Shown: positions 1-9,436 of the stretch, piece after piece | Layout of the letters: each line of letters opens with the position of its first letter | How positions within the stretch are numbered: position 1 is the first letter of the stretch | Source of the DNA: Rhizobium sp. NLR16a | GTDB taxonomy: Bacteria; Pseudomonadota; Alphaproteobacteria; Rhizobiales; Rhizobiaceae | Direction: 5' to 3' | NCBI RefSeq assembly: GCF_017948245.1 | Contig: NZ_CP072868.1 | Coordinates: forward strand, 248,001 to 312,000 | Length of the DNA: 64,000 nt | The notes under the pieces: model-generated | Seen by the model: the letters and a program-made list of their open reading frames with translations, nothing else | What the model was told of the DNA's origin: nothing | Databases searched by the model: none | Translations under genes and position numbers: made by a program

Positions 1-827
1 CGCGGGCGGAAAATCGCGAAGCAGAACAGCGGGCTCATCCCTATCTCGCCTATGCCATGCAGCTCTCCGACAAGGGCAGCTTCATTCACGGGGCGCAGGG
101 GCCGCTCAGCGCCTGGAGCGGCGAGGACTTGGCGGCGATCCGGGCGATTTATTACGGGATGATCTCAGAGGTCGATGCGCAGCTCGGCAGGGTCTGGCAA
201 GCGCTGAAGGATGCAGGCGCCTGGGACGATACACTGATCATCTTCACCTCGGACCATGCGGAGATGGCGGGAGATCATTGGACGCTCGGCAAGGGCGGCT
301 TCTTCGATGGCAGCTATCATATCCCGCTGATAATCCGCGATCCCGCAAACGTTGCGGCCGGCAGGATCGTTGACGATTTCACCGGCGCTGCGGATATTTT
401 TCCCACGCTTTGCGAAAGGCTCGGCATCGAGGCAAAGAACGGGCTCGACGGCCGGTCGCTGATGCCGTTCATCATGGGCGGGCGCTCGGAAGGCTGGCGC
501 GATGCGATATTCTGGGAATTCGATTTCCGCGACATTGCCAAAGGTGAGGCAGAACGGCATTTCGGGCTGAGGCCGAACCAATGCAATCTCGCCGTGATCC
601 GCGACGATCGGTTCAAATATGTGCATTTTGCCGCACTGCCGCCGCTGCTCTTCAATCTCAGCGATGATCCGATGGAACTCGACGACGTCGCGGCGGATCC
701 GGCCTATGCGGCGATCCGGCTTCAATATGCCGAGAAGTTGCTCTCGCTGAGAGCGCGGCATCTCGACCAGACGCTTGCCTATACCGAGCTGACGGAAAAG
801 GGGCCGGTGACGCATCGACCCCGGTAG
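1..827 (+). CDS. Sulfatase-family hydrolase (phosphonate monoester hydrolase/arylsulfatase type), 5' end outside window
   Basis: The reading frame is already open at base 3, so this is the C-terminal half of a longer protein (family members are about 500 residues). What is visible is typical of the alkaline phosphatase-like sulfatase/phosphonate monoester hydrolase superfamily: TSDHAEMAGDH supplies the second Asp-His metal-ligand pair, and LGKGGFFDGSYHIPLI supplies the active-site Lys and a His-Ile-Pro segment. The formylglycine-forming Cys motif lies upstream of the window, so sulfatase cannot be separated from phosphonate or phosphodiesterase activity here. No signal for export can be judged. 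Stop is TAG at 825-827. Confidence 0.85.
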   Translation, partial: RAENREAEQRAHPYLAYAMQLSDKGSFIHGAQGPLSAWSGEDLAAIRAIYYGMISEVDAQLGRVWQALKDAGAWDDTLIIFTSDHAEMAGDHWTLGKGGFFDGSYHIPLIIRDPANVAAGRIVDDFTGAADIFPTLCERLGIEAKNGLDGRSLMPFIMGGRSEGWRDAIFWEFDFRDIAKGEAERHFGLRPNQCNLAVIRDDRFKYVHFAALPPLLFNLSDDPMELDDVAADPAYAAIRLQYAEKLLSLRARHLDQTLAYTELTEKGPVTHRPR

Positions 828-923
828 GGCATTTCCGTCTTCTTCGAATGACCGCAACGCCCGCTTATTTTTACGCAATCCCAGCAAGATCCGCTGTGCG
901 CCTTTGCTGGAATTTGCCTTGAA

Positions 924-1421
924 TCAACCGAGATAGTCGCGCTTGCCGATCGGTGCGCCCTGGTTGCGCAGGATGGCGTGGGCGGTGGCGACGTGAAAGT
1001 AGAAGTTCGGCAGGGCGAAGGTGGTGATATATTCGTCACCCGGCAGCACGATGCCGCTCTTGCCCGGCAGCGTGATCTGGCGGCTTTCCGCGCCCTCCAG
1101 CGCTTGCGCCGAAAAGGTGGCGAGATAGGTCTCGGTCTTTGCCAGGCGCTCGCGCAACTGCTCGATCGTCGTCTCGTTATCTTCGAACTTCGGCGCTTCG
1201 GTTGCGGTCAGGCGAGCGAGCGTGAACTTGGCGCTGTCGCTGGCCCGCTGATATTGGCCGGCGAGCGACAGCATGTCGGGCGCAAGCCGAGCGGAGACGA
1301 GTATGGCGGGATCGATATTCTTTTCCTTCGCATAGGCTTCAGCCTTGTCGAGATAGGTCTTCAGGCTGGCGAGGCCGCGCCGGAACATCGGAACGGTAAG
1401 GCGATAGATCGAAATGGACAT
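924..1421 (-). CDS. DUF1993 family protein
   Basis: A 165-residue protein when started at the ATG at 1421 (MSISIYRLTVP); an upstream in-frame start would add 46 low-quality Arg-rich residues. It resembles the DUF1993 family, small helical DinB-like proteins with no known reaction: the N-terminus reads YRLTVPMFRRGL, a central segment reads LAPDMLSLAGQYQ, and the C-terminus has FYFHVATAHAILRNQG, whose His residues may bind metal. It is transcribed towards the sulfatase gene and stands alone. Function unknown. Confidence 0.75.
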   Translation of the reverse strand: MSISIYRLTVPMFRRGLASLKTYLDKAEAYAKEKNIDPAILVSARLAPDMLSLAGQYQRASDSAKFTLARLTATEAPKFEDNETTIEQLRERLAKTETYLATFSAQALEGAESRQITLPGKSGIVLPGDEYITTFALPNFYFHVATAHAILRNQGAPIGKRDYLG

Positions 1422-1786
1422 CAGTCCTGTCTCCAAAATCTTCAATGGGCGGCCGCGGCGGATGTCGAAGGGCCTGCAGCTGTGAGCCTGTCTTCGACTT
1501 CCCATAGATGGAGGCTGCCCACTTCGTGCGCAATGCCGCCGAACGCGTGTGCCGCGCAATTCCCATGCATTGCCCCATCAATATCCCGAGTGCCGCTAAA
1601 GAGAGGCTTGACGTGGTTCCCAGAAAATGGAATGAATATTCCGCATAACAAATTTTACGGTTTGTTTGTTCCGTTTTCGGAACGCCGCGGGAGAGGCGGC
1701 GCAGCAAATTGCGGCTTCAGGGCAGATGCCCGGAGCTCCGGCGTGAGGAGGGTGTAGCCGGGCACCGCTTTGTGGAGGAAGTAAAA
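1422..1786 (+). promoter_or_regulatory. Upstream region of the sugar ABC operon with two perfect inverted repeats
   Basis: This gap of about 365 bp separates the DUF1993 gene from the ABC operon. It holds GGAATgaatATTCC at 1629-1642, which fits GGAA-N6-TTCC, the form I recall for the S. meliloti inositol regulator IolR. It also holds GTTCCG-TTTT-CGGAAC at 1668-1683. Between them lies an A/T-rich ACAAA/TTTGT pair around 1648-1667. A TTGACG at 1608-1613 could be a -35 box but no good -10 follows. The sites are seen; operator function and regulator identity are inferred. Confidence 0.45.
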
Positions 1787-2716
1787 ATGAAAAAGTTTAT
1801 CCTGGGCACTGCGATGGCGCTCGTCATGTCGACGGCCGCCCACGCGGAGACGGTTGGCGTGTCGATGGCGAAGTTCGACGACAACTTCCTGACCGTTCTG
1901 CGCAACGGTATGACCGATTATGCCAAAACGCTTGATGGCGTCACGCTGCAGGTCGAAGACGCGCAGAACGACGTTTCCAAGCAGCAGAGCCAGATCCAGA
2001 ATTTCATCGCCTCCAAGGTCGATGCAATCATCGTCAACCCTGTCGATACCGATGCGACGACGGCGATGTCGAAGCTTGCGGCTGATGCCGGCATTCCACT
2101 GGTTTACGTCAACCGCCAGCCGGTCAACGTCGACACGCTTCCGGAAAAGCAGGCCTTCGTCGCTTCCAACGAGCAGGAATCCGGCACGCTGGAAACCAAG
2201 GAAATCTGCCGCATTCTCGGTGGTAAGGGCAAGGCCGTCGTCATCATGGGCGAGCTTTCCAACCAAGCTGCCCGCATGCGCACCCAGGATGTCCACGACG
2301 TCATCAAGACCGATGAATGCAAGGGCCTTGAGATCGTCGAAGAGCAGACGGCCAACTGGGACCGTACCCAGGGCGCCGACCTGATGACCAACTGGCTCTC
2401 GAGCGGCATCGAGTTCGACGCGGTGATCTCCAACAACGACGAAATGGCGATCGGCGCCATCCAGGCGCTGAAGGCAGCCGGCAAGGACATGAGCAAGGTC
2501 GTTATCGGCGGTGTCGACGCCACGCAGGACGCGCTTGCCGCCATGCAGGCAGGTGACCTCGATGTGACCGTGTTCCAGGACGCGGCCGGCCAGGGCAAGG
2601 GCGCGCTCGATACGGCGCTCAAGATTGCCAAGGGCGAAAAGACCGAGAAGAAGGTCTACATTCCCTTCCAACTCGTCACGCCCGAAAACGTCAAGGACTT
2701 CGTCACCAAGAACTGA
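1787..2716 (+). CDS. Sugar/inositol-type ABC transporter periplasmic binding protein
   Basis: A 309-residue periplasmic binding protein of the ribose/galactose class (Peripla_BP_4). The chosen ATG (1787) has a good GGAGG at 1773-1777 and gives a clean signal peptide (MKKFILGTAMALVMSTAAHA) cut after AHA. SKQQSQIQNFIASKVDAIIVNPVDT and VISNNDEMAIGAIQALKAAGK are typical of this fold. It resembles the rhizopine/inositol binders MocB and IbpA. It is first in a binding protein-ATPase-permease operon, and the gap to the ATPase is 69 bp. Inositol or a derivative is the best guess, supported by the GGAA-N6-TTCC element upstream, but the ligand is not proven by sequence. Confidence 0.85.
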   Translation: MKKFILGTAMALVMSTAAHAETVGVSMAKFDDNFLTVLRNGMTDYAKTLDGVTLQVEDAQNDVSKQQSQIQNFIASKVDAIIVNPVDTDATTAMSKLAADAGIPLVYVNRQPVNVDTLPEKQAFVASNEQESGTLETKEICRILGGKGKAVVIMGELSNQAARMRTQDVHDVIKTDECKGLEIVEEQTANWDRTQGADLMTNWLSSGIEFDAVISNNDEMAIGAIQALKAAGKDMSKVVIGGVDATQDALAAMQAGDLDVTVFQDAAGQGKGALDTALKIAKGEKTEKKVYIPFQLVTPENVKDFVTKN

Positions 2717-2785
2717 GGTAAGTGCCAAGCGGGATGCGGGCTCTGCCCGCATCCTTTCAGCCTGTCCGTATCCGGAGGAGATGAT

Positions 2786-4327
2786 ATGGCCGTCAGTCCG
2801 ACAACCATGGCAGCCGTGCGTGCGAGCGGCGCCGTTCCGAATGCGGAGTTTCTCTTGAGCGCCGAGGGCGTTCGCAAGGAGTTTCCCGGCGTCGTCGCAC
2901 TCGATGACGTGCAGTTCCGGCTAAAGCGCGCCTCCGTGCATGCGCTGATGGGCGAAAACGGCGCCGGCAAATCGACATTGATGAAGATTCTCGCCGGCAT
3001 CTATACGCCCGATAAAGGCGATATTCGCCTCAAAGGGGTCGAGATCCAGCTGAAATCTCCGCTCGATGCGCTGGAGAACGGTATCGCCATGATCCATCAG
3101 GAGCTGAACCTGATGCCGTTCATGACCGTCGCTGAAAATATCTGGATCCGCCGCGAACCGAAGAACCGCTTCGGTTTCATTGACCATGGCGTGATGCACA
3201 GCATGACCGAGGAACTGTTTGCCCGGCTCAATATTGATATCGATCCCGATATCGAAGTCCGCCATCTCTCGGTCGCCAACCGGCAGATGGTCGAGATCGC
3301 CAAGGCGGTCTCCTATAATTCCGACGTCCTCATCATGGACGAGCCCACTTCGGCGCTGACCGAGCGTGAGGTCGAGCATCTTTTCCGCATCATCCGCGAT
3401 CTCAGGTCCCAGGGCATCGGCATCGTCTACATCACCCACAAGATGAACGAGCTTTTCGAGATCGCCGACGAGTTTTCCGTCTTCCGCGATGGCCGATATA
3501 TCGGCACGCATGCCTCGACCGACGTCACCCGCGACGACATCATCCGCATGATGGTCGGGCGCGAGATCACTCAGATGTTTCCGAAGGAAGAGGTGCCGAT
3601 CGGCGAGGTCGTGCTCTCCGTCAAGGACCTCTGTCTCAAGGGCGTCTTCCGCAATGTTTCCTTCGAGGTCAGGGCCGGCGAGATTCTCGGTGTGGCCGGC
3701 CTCGTCGGCTCCGGACGGTCGAATGTCGCCGAAACGCTGTTCGGCGTGACGCCGGCAAGCTCCGGCACGATCGAACTGTTCGGCAAGCCGGTGACGATTT
3801 CCTCACCGACCGAGGCCATCCGTCACCAGATGGCATTCCTGACGGAGGATCGCAAAGACACCGGCTGCCTGTTGATCCTGGATATTCTGGAAAACATGCA
3901 GATCGCCGTCCTGCAGGACAAATTTGTCAAGGGTGGTTTCGTGCAGCAGGGAGCACTCGAGGCGACCTGCGAAGACATGGCGAAAAGGCTGCGCGTGAAA
4001 ACCCCCAATCTTTACGAGCGGGTGGAAAACCTTTCGGGCGGCAATCAGCAGAAAGTGCTGATCGGGCGCTGGCTGCTCACCCATCCGAAGATCCTGATTC
4101 TCGATGAGCCGACGCGCGGCATCGATGTCGGCGCCAAGGCGGAAATTCATCGGCTGGTCACGGAAATGGCGCGAAACGGCGTGGCGGTTATCATGATCTC
4201 ATCCGAAATGCCCGAGGTTCTCGGCATGAGCGACCGCATCATGGTCATGCATGAGGGCCTGGTGACCGGTTTCCTCAATCGCGATGAAGCAACGCAGATC
4301 AAGGTGATGGAGCTGGCTGCGCGGTAA
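2786..4327 (+). CDS. Sugar ABC transporter ATP-binding protein (tandem ATPase domains)
   Basis: A 513-residue MglA/RbsA-type ATPase with two nucleotide-binding domains. The first has Walker [10 protein letters not shown] near residue 53 and Walker [10 protein letters not shown]. The second has the usual degenerate P-loop GLVGSGRSN, a strong LSGGNQQK signature and [11 protein letters not shown]. It energises uptake with the binding protein and permease on either side. The start at 2786 follows CCGGAGGAG by five bases; an ATG at 2781 is out of frame. The first domain's signature is weak ([10 protein letters not shown]), as is normal for this class. Confidence 0.92.
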   Translation: MAVSPTTMAAVRASGAVPNAEFLLSAEGVRKEFPGVVALDDVQFRLKRASVHALMGENGAGKSTLMKILAGIYTPDKGDIRLKGVEIQLKSPLDALENGIAMIHQELNLMPFMTVAENIWIRREPKNRFGFIDHGVMHSMTEELFARLNIDIDPDIEVRHLSVANRQMVEIAKAVSYNSDVLIMDEPTSALTEREVEHLFRIIRDLRSQGIGIVYITHKMNELFEIADEFSVFRDGRYIGTHASTDVTRDDIIRMMVGREITQMFPKEEVPIGEVVLSVKDLCLKGVFRNVSFEVRAGEILGVAGLVGSGRSNVAETLFGVTPASSGTIELFGKPVTISSPTEAIRHQMAFLTEDRKDTGCLLILDILENMQIAVLQDKFVKGGFVQQGALEATCEDMAKRLRVKTPNLYERVENLSGGNQQKVLIGRWLLTHPKILILDEPTRGIDVGAKAEIHRLVTEMARNGVAVIMISSEMPEVLGMSDRIMVMHEGLVTGFLNRDEATQIKVMELAAR

Positions 4328-4361
4328 TGCGCAGCTTGAGATCGCCTAAGGGAGGTTTGAT

Positions 4362-5387
4362 ATGAGTACCAAGGCAGCAGAGGGTACGGCCCCGCTCGCA
4401 ACCCGGCAGAGACGGCGGCGTATGCCGCCGGAACTCAGCATCTTCCTGGTGCTTGTCGGCATCGCGCTGATCTATGAAGCGCTCGGCTGGATGTTCATCG
4501 GCCAAAGCTTCCTGATGAATTCGCAGCGCCTGACAATCATGATCCTGCAGGTCTCCGTCATCGGCATTATCGCCGTCGGCGTCACGCAGGTCATCATAAC
4601 AGGCGGTATCGATCTGTCATCGGGCTCCGTCGTCGGCATGACGGCGATGATCGCAACCAGTTTCGCCCAGTCCTCCACCTGGGGGCGGGCCGTCTTCCCT
4701 TCGCTGACCGATCTTCCGGCGCTCGTGCCCATCATGATCGGCCTGCTGATCGGAGCGGCGGCGGGTCTGGCGAACGGCGCGCTCATCGCCTATACGAAGA
4801 TCCCGCCGTTCATTGCAACGCTTGGCATGTTCGTTTCCGCCAGAGGTGTTGCCAAGTGGTATACGAAGGGGCAGCCGGTTTCCGGTATCACCGAGCAGTT
4901 TCATTTTATTGGAACGAAGGCGTGGCCGGTTGTCGTCTTCCTCGTCGTTGCACTGATCTTCCATATCGCGCTGCGCTACACCCGCTATGGAAAGTTCACC
5001 TACGCCATCGGCGCGAACCCTCAGGCGGCCCGCGTTTCCGGTATCAACATCGAAGCGCACCTCGTCAAAGTCTATGTGATCGCTGGATTGCTCGCTGGTC
5101 TCGCCGGCATCGTCACGGCGGCACGCGCGGAAACCGCGCAGGCAAGCATGGGCGTCGGATATGAGTTGGACGCGATCGCTGCGACCGTCATCGGCGGCAC
5201 ATCGCTCACCGGCGGCGTCGGGCGCATCACCGGCACCGTCATCGGAACCATTATTCTCGGCGTCATGACCTCGGGCTTCACCTTCCTCAGGATCGACGCT
5301 TATTATCAGGAGATCGTCAAGGGCTTCATCATCGTCGCGGCCGTCGTCATCGACGTCTACAGGCAGAAGAAGCGCCGCAAGCATTGA
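4362..5387 (+). CDS. Sugar ABC transporter permease (RbsC-like)
   Basis: A 341-residue inner-membrane permease with many hydrophobic helices, beginning with a short Arg-rich cytosolic tail. GGIDLSSGSVVGMTA and ATVIGGTSLTGGVG are the two conserved blocks of the ribose-type permease family (BPD_transp_2), the second carrying the ATPase-contact loop. A very strong AGGGAGG precedes the ATG by six bases, and the gene lies 34 bp after the ATPase. It completes a three-gene importer whose substrate is probably inositol or another polyol/sugar. A perfect hairpin terminator follows at 5414. Confidence 0.92.
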   Translation: MSTKAAEGTAPLATRQRRRRMPPELSIFLVLVGIALIYEALGWMFIGQSFLMNSQRLTIMILQVSVIGIIAVGVTQVIITGGIDLSSGSVVGMTAMIATSFAQSSTWGRAVFPSLTDLPALVPIMIGLLIGAAAGLANGALIAYTKIPPFIATLGMFVSARGVAKWYTKGQPVSGITEQFHFIGTKAWPVVVFLVVALIFHIALRYTRYGKFTYAIGANPQAARVSGINIEAHLVKVYVIAGLLAGLAGIVTAARAETAQASMGVGYELDAIAATVIGGTSLTGGVGRITGTVIGTIILGVMTSGFTFLRIDAYYQEIVKGFIIVAAVVIDVYRQKKRRKH

Positions 5388-5413
5388 GCTCCGCCAGTAC
5401 GATCCGAGTTTTG

Positions 5414-5437
5414 ACGGGGGCTTCGGCCCCCGTTTCG
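5414..5437 (+). terminator. Intrinsic terminator of the sugar ABC operon
   Basis: Perfect 8-bp stem ACGGGGGC/GCCCCCGT (5414-5421 with 5426-5433) closed by a TTCG tetraloop, followed by a short T-rich tail. It lies 27 bp after the permease stop and separates the sugar importer from the dipeptidase gene. Confidence 0.85.
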
Positions 5438-5547
5438 TTCTGGTGATGCTCCACGATGCCGATGACCAAAAAAAAGAGGTGGCGAATCCCGCCAGCTTTT
5501 CTATTCTGCCACGTCATACGCCCGCCTCGGGCAGCGCAGGAAGACAG

Positions 5548-6606
5548 ATGCAATTCGTATTTGACGGCCACAACGACGTTCTCCTTCGACTCTGGACACA
5601 TTCAAAAGACGGCAGTGACCCGATCGCGGAGTTCGCAGATGGCACGACGACCGGCCATATCGATGCGCGCCGGGCGAAAGAGGGCGGTCTTTCCGGCGGC
5701 CTCTGCGCCATCTACATTCCTTCGGGCGATCTTGTGTTCGCCGATCCGGATGCCGATGGCCGCTACATCACGCCGATGGCGGCCCCTCTCGATCCGCTGC
5801 CGTCCCTCGCCATCGCCACCGAAATGGCGGCGATTGCGCTGCGGCTCGATCAGGCAGGCGCCTGGCGGCTCTGCCGGACGGTGAAGGACATCCGCAGCGC
5901 CATGGAGGACGGTATCTTTGCCGCCGTCATGCATATGGAGGGCTGCGAGGCGATCGGCGCCGATCTTTCGGCGCTCGAAGTGTTCTATGCGGCGGGTCTG
6001 CGGTCGCTCGGGCCGGTCTGGAGCCGGCACAATGTCTTCGGCTACGGCGTGCCCTTCGCCTTCCCGATGTCGCCGGACACAGCCCCCGGCCTGACCGATG
6101 CCGGCTTCGCGCTGGTCCGGGAATGCAATCGCCTCGGCATCCTGATCGACCTTGCCCATATCACCGAGAAGGGTTTCTGGGACGTGGCCAAAACGACGGA
6201 ACAGCCGCTGGTCGCCAGCCATTCCAACGCCCATGCACTGACGCCGGTCGCGCGCAACCTGACGGATAGGCAGCTCGATGCGATCCGCGAAAGCCGCGGG
6301 CTCGTCGGCATCAACTATGCCACCGCCATGCTGCGTCCCGACGGCCGCTCGGACAGCGACACACCGCTTGCCGATATGATCCGCCACATCGACTATCTGG
6401 TGAACCGCATCGGCATCGATTGCGTTGGCCTCGGATCGGACTTCGACGGCGCAACCATTCCGGAAGAAATCGGCGACGCGGCCGGCAATCAGAAGCTGAT
6501 TGCCGCTCTCCGGGAGGTTGGATATGGTGAGGCCGATCTGACGAAACTTGCCCGTGAAAATTGGCTTCGTATTCTGGCGCAAGCTTGGCGGGAGGACGAC
6601 GCCTAA
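5548..6606 (+). CDS. Membrane-dipeptidase-type peptidase (family M19)
   Basis: A 352-residue zinc dipeptidase of family M19. Metal-site residues are visible in order: FDGHNDVL (His-x-Asp), the bridging Glu in MHMEGCEAIG, LVASHSNAHAL (His), and GSDFDGA (Asp). The ATG at 5548 is preferred because the family starts just before the DGHND motif and an AGGAAG precedes it; an in-frame start at 5443 would add 35 residues overlapping the downstream side of the terminator. No signal peptide is seen, so it is probably cytosolic. It lies 100 bp before a peptide ABC importer, suggesting it hydrolyses imported dipeptides, possibly with D-residues. Confidence 0.88.
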   Translation: MQFVFDGHNDVLLRLWTHSKDGSDPIAEFADGTTTGHIDARRAKEGGLSGGLCAIYIPSGDLVFADPDADGRYITPMAAPLDPLPSLAIATEMAAIALRLDQAGAWRLCRTVKDIRSAMEDGIFAAVMHMEGCEAIGADLSALEVFYAAGLRSLGPVWSRHNVFGYGVPFAFPMSPDTAPGLTDAGFALVRECNRLGILIDLAHITEKGFWDVAKTTEQPLVASHSNAHALTPVARNLTDRQLDAIRESRGLVGINYATAMLRPDGRSDSDTPLADMIRHIDYLVNRIGIDCVGLGSDFDGATIPEEIGDAAGNQKLIAALREVGYGEADLTKLARENWLRILAQAWREDDA

Positions 6607-6706
6607 AGCGCTGCGCGGCTCTGGACGCACTGAAAACGGACAATAGTTTTAATGGGATATGACCGACAAAACGCTTCGTAGTCAATCAAGAACAGGGGAA
6701 CAGACC

Positions 6707-8350
6707 ATGATGATCACCAAGCTCAGCCGCAATTTTCGCCTGCTTTCCGCAGGAGCCGCCCTTTCGCTTCTAATGATGACGGCACCCGTCGCCTTTGCCG
6801 AAACGCCCAAGGACACGCTGGTCGAGGGTTTTGCCATCGACGACATCATCACCATGGATCCCGGCGAAGCTTTCGAGCTTTCGACGGCGGAGATCACCAG
6901 CAACAGCTACAGCCTGCTCGTCCGCCTCGATCTCGCCGACACCTCCAAGGTGAAGGGTGATCTTGCCGAGAGCTGGAGCGTCTCGGATGACGGCCTCACC
7001 TATACGTTCAAGCTGAAGCCAGGTCTCAAATTCGCCTCCGGAAATCCGATTACCGCCGAAGACGTCGCCTGGTCGTTCGAGCGCGCCGTCAAGCTCGACA
7101 AGAGCCCGGCCTTCATCCTCACCCAGTTCGGCCTGACTGGCGACAATGTCACCGAAAAGGCCAAGGCCGCTGACACCAATACCTTCGTCTTCACGGTCGA
7201 CAAGGCCTATGCGCCGAGCTTCGTGCTCAACTGCCTGACGGCGACGGTCGCCTCCGTCGTCGACAAGAAGCTGGTGCTGGAACATGTGAAGGCGGTGACG
7301 CCGGATGCCGAGCACAAATACGACAACGATTTCGGCAATGAATGGTTGAAGACCGGCTATGCCGGCTCCGGCGCCTTCAAGCTGCGCGAATGGCGCGCCA
7401 ATGAAGTCGTCGTGCTGGAGCGCAACGACAACTATTACGGCGATAAGCCGAAGCTCAACCGCGTCATCTACCGCTATATGAAGGAAAGTTCGGCCCAGCG
7501 GCTGGCACTCGAAGCCGGTGATATCGATATCGCCCGCAATCTCGAGCCGGGCGACATCGACGCCGTTTCCAAGAATGCCGATCTCGCAACGACCAGTGCA
7601 CCGAAAGGCACAATCTACTACGTCAGCCTGAACAACAAGAACGAGAATCTGAAGAAACCCGAGGTTCAGGAGGCTTTTAAGTATCTGGTCGACTATGATG
7701 CAATCGGCGCAACCCTGATCAAGGGGATCGGCGAAATCCATCAGACCTTCCTGCCGAAAGGCCAACTCGGCGCGCTCGACGAGAACCCCTACAAGCTTGA
7801 CGTCGCCAAGGCCAAGGAGCTGCTTGCCAAGGCTGGCGTTCCGGACGGCTTCTCGGTGACGATGGACGTGCGCAATACGCAGCCGGTGACAGGTATTGCC
7901 GAATCCATGCAGCAGACTCTGGCGCAGGCCGGCGTCAAGCTGGAAATCATCCCCGGCGACGGCAAGCAGACGCTGACCAAATATCGCGCCCGCACCCATG
8001 ACATCTATATCGGCAACTGGGGCTCGGATTACTTCGATCCGAACTCCAATGCCGACACCTTCACCAGCAATCCGGACAACTCCGATGCCGGCACAGTCAA
8101 GACGCTCGCCTGGCGCAACACCTGGGAGGCGCCGGAACTCGACAAGCAGACAAAGGCAGCTCTCCTTGAACGCGACGGCGCCAAGCGCGCGGCAATGTAT
8201 CAGGACGTCCAGAAGAAGTTCCTTGCCAACAGCCCCTTCGTCATCATTTTCCAGCAGACCGAGGTCGCCGGCTACCGGAAGAATCTGAAGGACTTCAAGT
8301 TGGGTCCGAGCTTCGACACCAACTTCGTCGGTCCGATCGCCAAGGAATAA
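6707..8350 (+). CDS. Peptide ABC transporter substrate-binding protein (SBP_bac_5)
   Basis: A 547-residue extracellular binding protein of the oligopeptide/dipeptide class. The ATG at 6707, after AGGGGAA, gives a signal peptide whose h-region reads LSAGAALSLLMMTAPVAFA. The family block for cluster 5 binding proteins is present: LAESWSVSDDGLTYTFKLKPGLKFASGNPITAEDVAWSFERAV spans the start of the mature protein. No lipobox, so it is probably a free periplasmic protein. It heads a five-gene importer operon and follows the M19 dipeptidase, which supports peptides as the substrate. Confidence 0.9.
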   Translation: MMITKLSRNFRLLSAGAALSLLMMTAPVAFAETPKDTLVEGFAIDDIITMDPGEAFELSTAEITSNSYSLLVRLDLADTSKVKGDLAESWSVSDDGLTYTFKLKPGLKFASGNPITAEDVAWSFERAVKLDKSPAFILTQFGLTGDNVTEKAKAADTNTFVFTVDKAYAPSFVLNCLTATVASVVDKKLVLEHVKAVTPDAEHKYDNDFGNEWLKTGYAGSGAFKLREWRANEVVVLERNDNYYGDKPKLNRVIYRYMKESSAQRLALEAGDIDIARNLEPGDIDAVSKNADLATTSAPKGTIYYVSLNNKNENLKKPEVQEAFKYLVDYDAIGATLIKGIGEIHQTFLPKGQLGALDENPYKLDVAKAKELLAKAGVPDGFSVTMDVRNTQPVTGIAESMQQTLAQAGVKLEIIPGDGKQTLTKYRARTHDIYIGNWGSDYFDPNSNADTFTSNPDNSDAGTVKTLAWRNTWEAPELDKQTKAALLERDGAKRAAMYQDVQKKFLANSPFVIIFQQTEVAGYRKNLKDFKLGPSFDTNFVGPIAKE

Positions 8351-8368
8351 TCCGGCGGGATTAGCGGC

Positions 8369-9436
8369 GTGAGCACCATCGAAACCACACGAGAGGCGCG
8401 GCCCCGAAAGGGCCGTGCCGGGGCCTTCGCCAAGGCTTTGGGACGGTTCCTGTTCGCCGCCGTCACCACCTATCTCGGCCTACTGGCCGTCACCTTCTTC
8501 ATCGGCCGCGTCGTGCCGATCGATCCCGTGCTCGCCATCCTCGGCGACCGCGCTCCCACCCATGTCGTCGAGCGGGTGCGCCAGGAGATGGGTTTCAACC
8601 TGCCGCTCTATCAGCAGTTCTACATCTACATCAAAGGCATCCTGTCCGGCGATTTCGGCAATTCGGTGCTGACGACCAATCCTGTCATGGTCGACATCCG
8701 CCGCGTCATGCCGGCGACGATCGAGCTCGCGACGTTGGGAACGCTGATCGGCGCCTGCGTCGGCGTGCCGCTCGGTGTTCTCGCTGCCGTGCGCCGCGGC
8801 AGCATCGCCGACCAGGTCGTGCGCGTCATCGGCCTCGTCGGCTACTCCGTGCCGATTTTCTGGCTGGCGCTGATCTCGCTCGTCATCTTCTATGCCCAGC
8901 TGCGTTGGGTGGCCTTCCCCGGCCGCATCGACATCGTCTTCGAATATACGTTCGCGCCGATCACCGGCTTCTATCTTCTGGACAGCGCCTGGCAGGGGCA
9001 ATGGGACGTCTTCTATGACGTCTTCCGCCACATCATCCTGCCCGCTTCGCTGCTCGGCTATTTCTCGCTCGCCTATATCAGCCGCATGACCCGCAGCTTC
9101 ATGCTGAACGAGCTTTCGCAGGAATATATCGTTGCTGCGCGCGCAAAGGGGCTTTCCGAACCACGGGTGATCTGGGGCCATGCGCTGCGCAACGCCGCCG
9201 TGCCGCTCGTCACCGTCATCGCGCTTTCCTATGCCGGCCTGCTCGAAGGATCGGTGCTGACCGAGACCGTCTTTTCCTGGCCGGGCATCGGGCTCTACAT
9301 CACCAATTCGCTGCAGAACGCCGATATGAACGCCGTCCTTGGCGGCACGATCGTCATCGGGACGATCTTCATCGGCATCAATCTTCTGTCCGATCTTCTC
9401 TACCGGACACTCGATCCGAGGACGCGAAACCGATGA
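8369..9436 (+). CDS. Peptide ABC transporter permease 1 (DppB-like)
   Basis: A 355-residue permease of the DppB/OppB class beginning with GTG, 18 bp after the binding protein stop. The first transmembrane helix is followed by the periplasmic LGDRAPTHVVERVRQEMGFNLPL segment usual for DppB. The inner-membrane ATPase contact loop is EYIVAARAKGLSEPRVIWGHALRNAAVPL. It overlaps the next permease by ATGA at 9433-9436, so translation is probably coupled. Confidence 0.92.
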   Translation: MSTIETTREARPRKGRAGAFAKALGRFLFAAVTTYLGLLAVTFFIGRVVPIDPVLAILGDRAPTHVVERVRQEMGFNLPLYQQFYIYIKGILSGDFGNSVLTTNPVMVDIRRVMPATIELATLGTLIGACVGVPLGVLAAVRRGSIADQVVRVIGLVGYSVPIFWLALISLVIFYAQLRWVAFPGRIDIVFEYTFAPITGFYLLDSAWQGQWDVFYDVFRHIILPASLLGYFSLAYISRMTRSFMLNELSQEYIVAARAKGLSEPRVIWGHALRNAAVPLVTVIALSYAGLLEGSVLTETVFSWPGIGLYITNSLQNADMNAVLGGTIVIGTIFIGINLLSDLLYRTLDPRTRNR

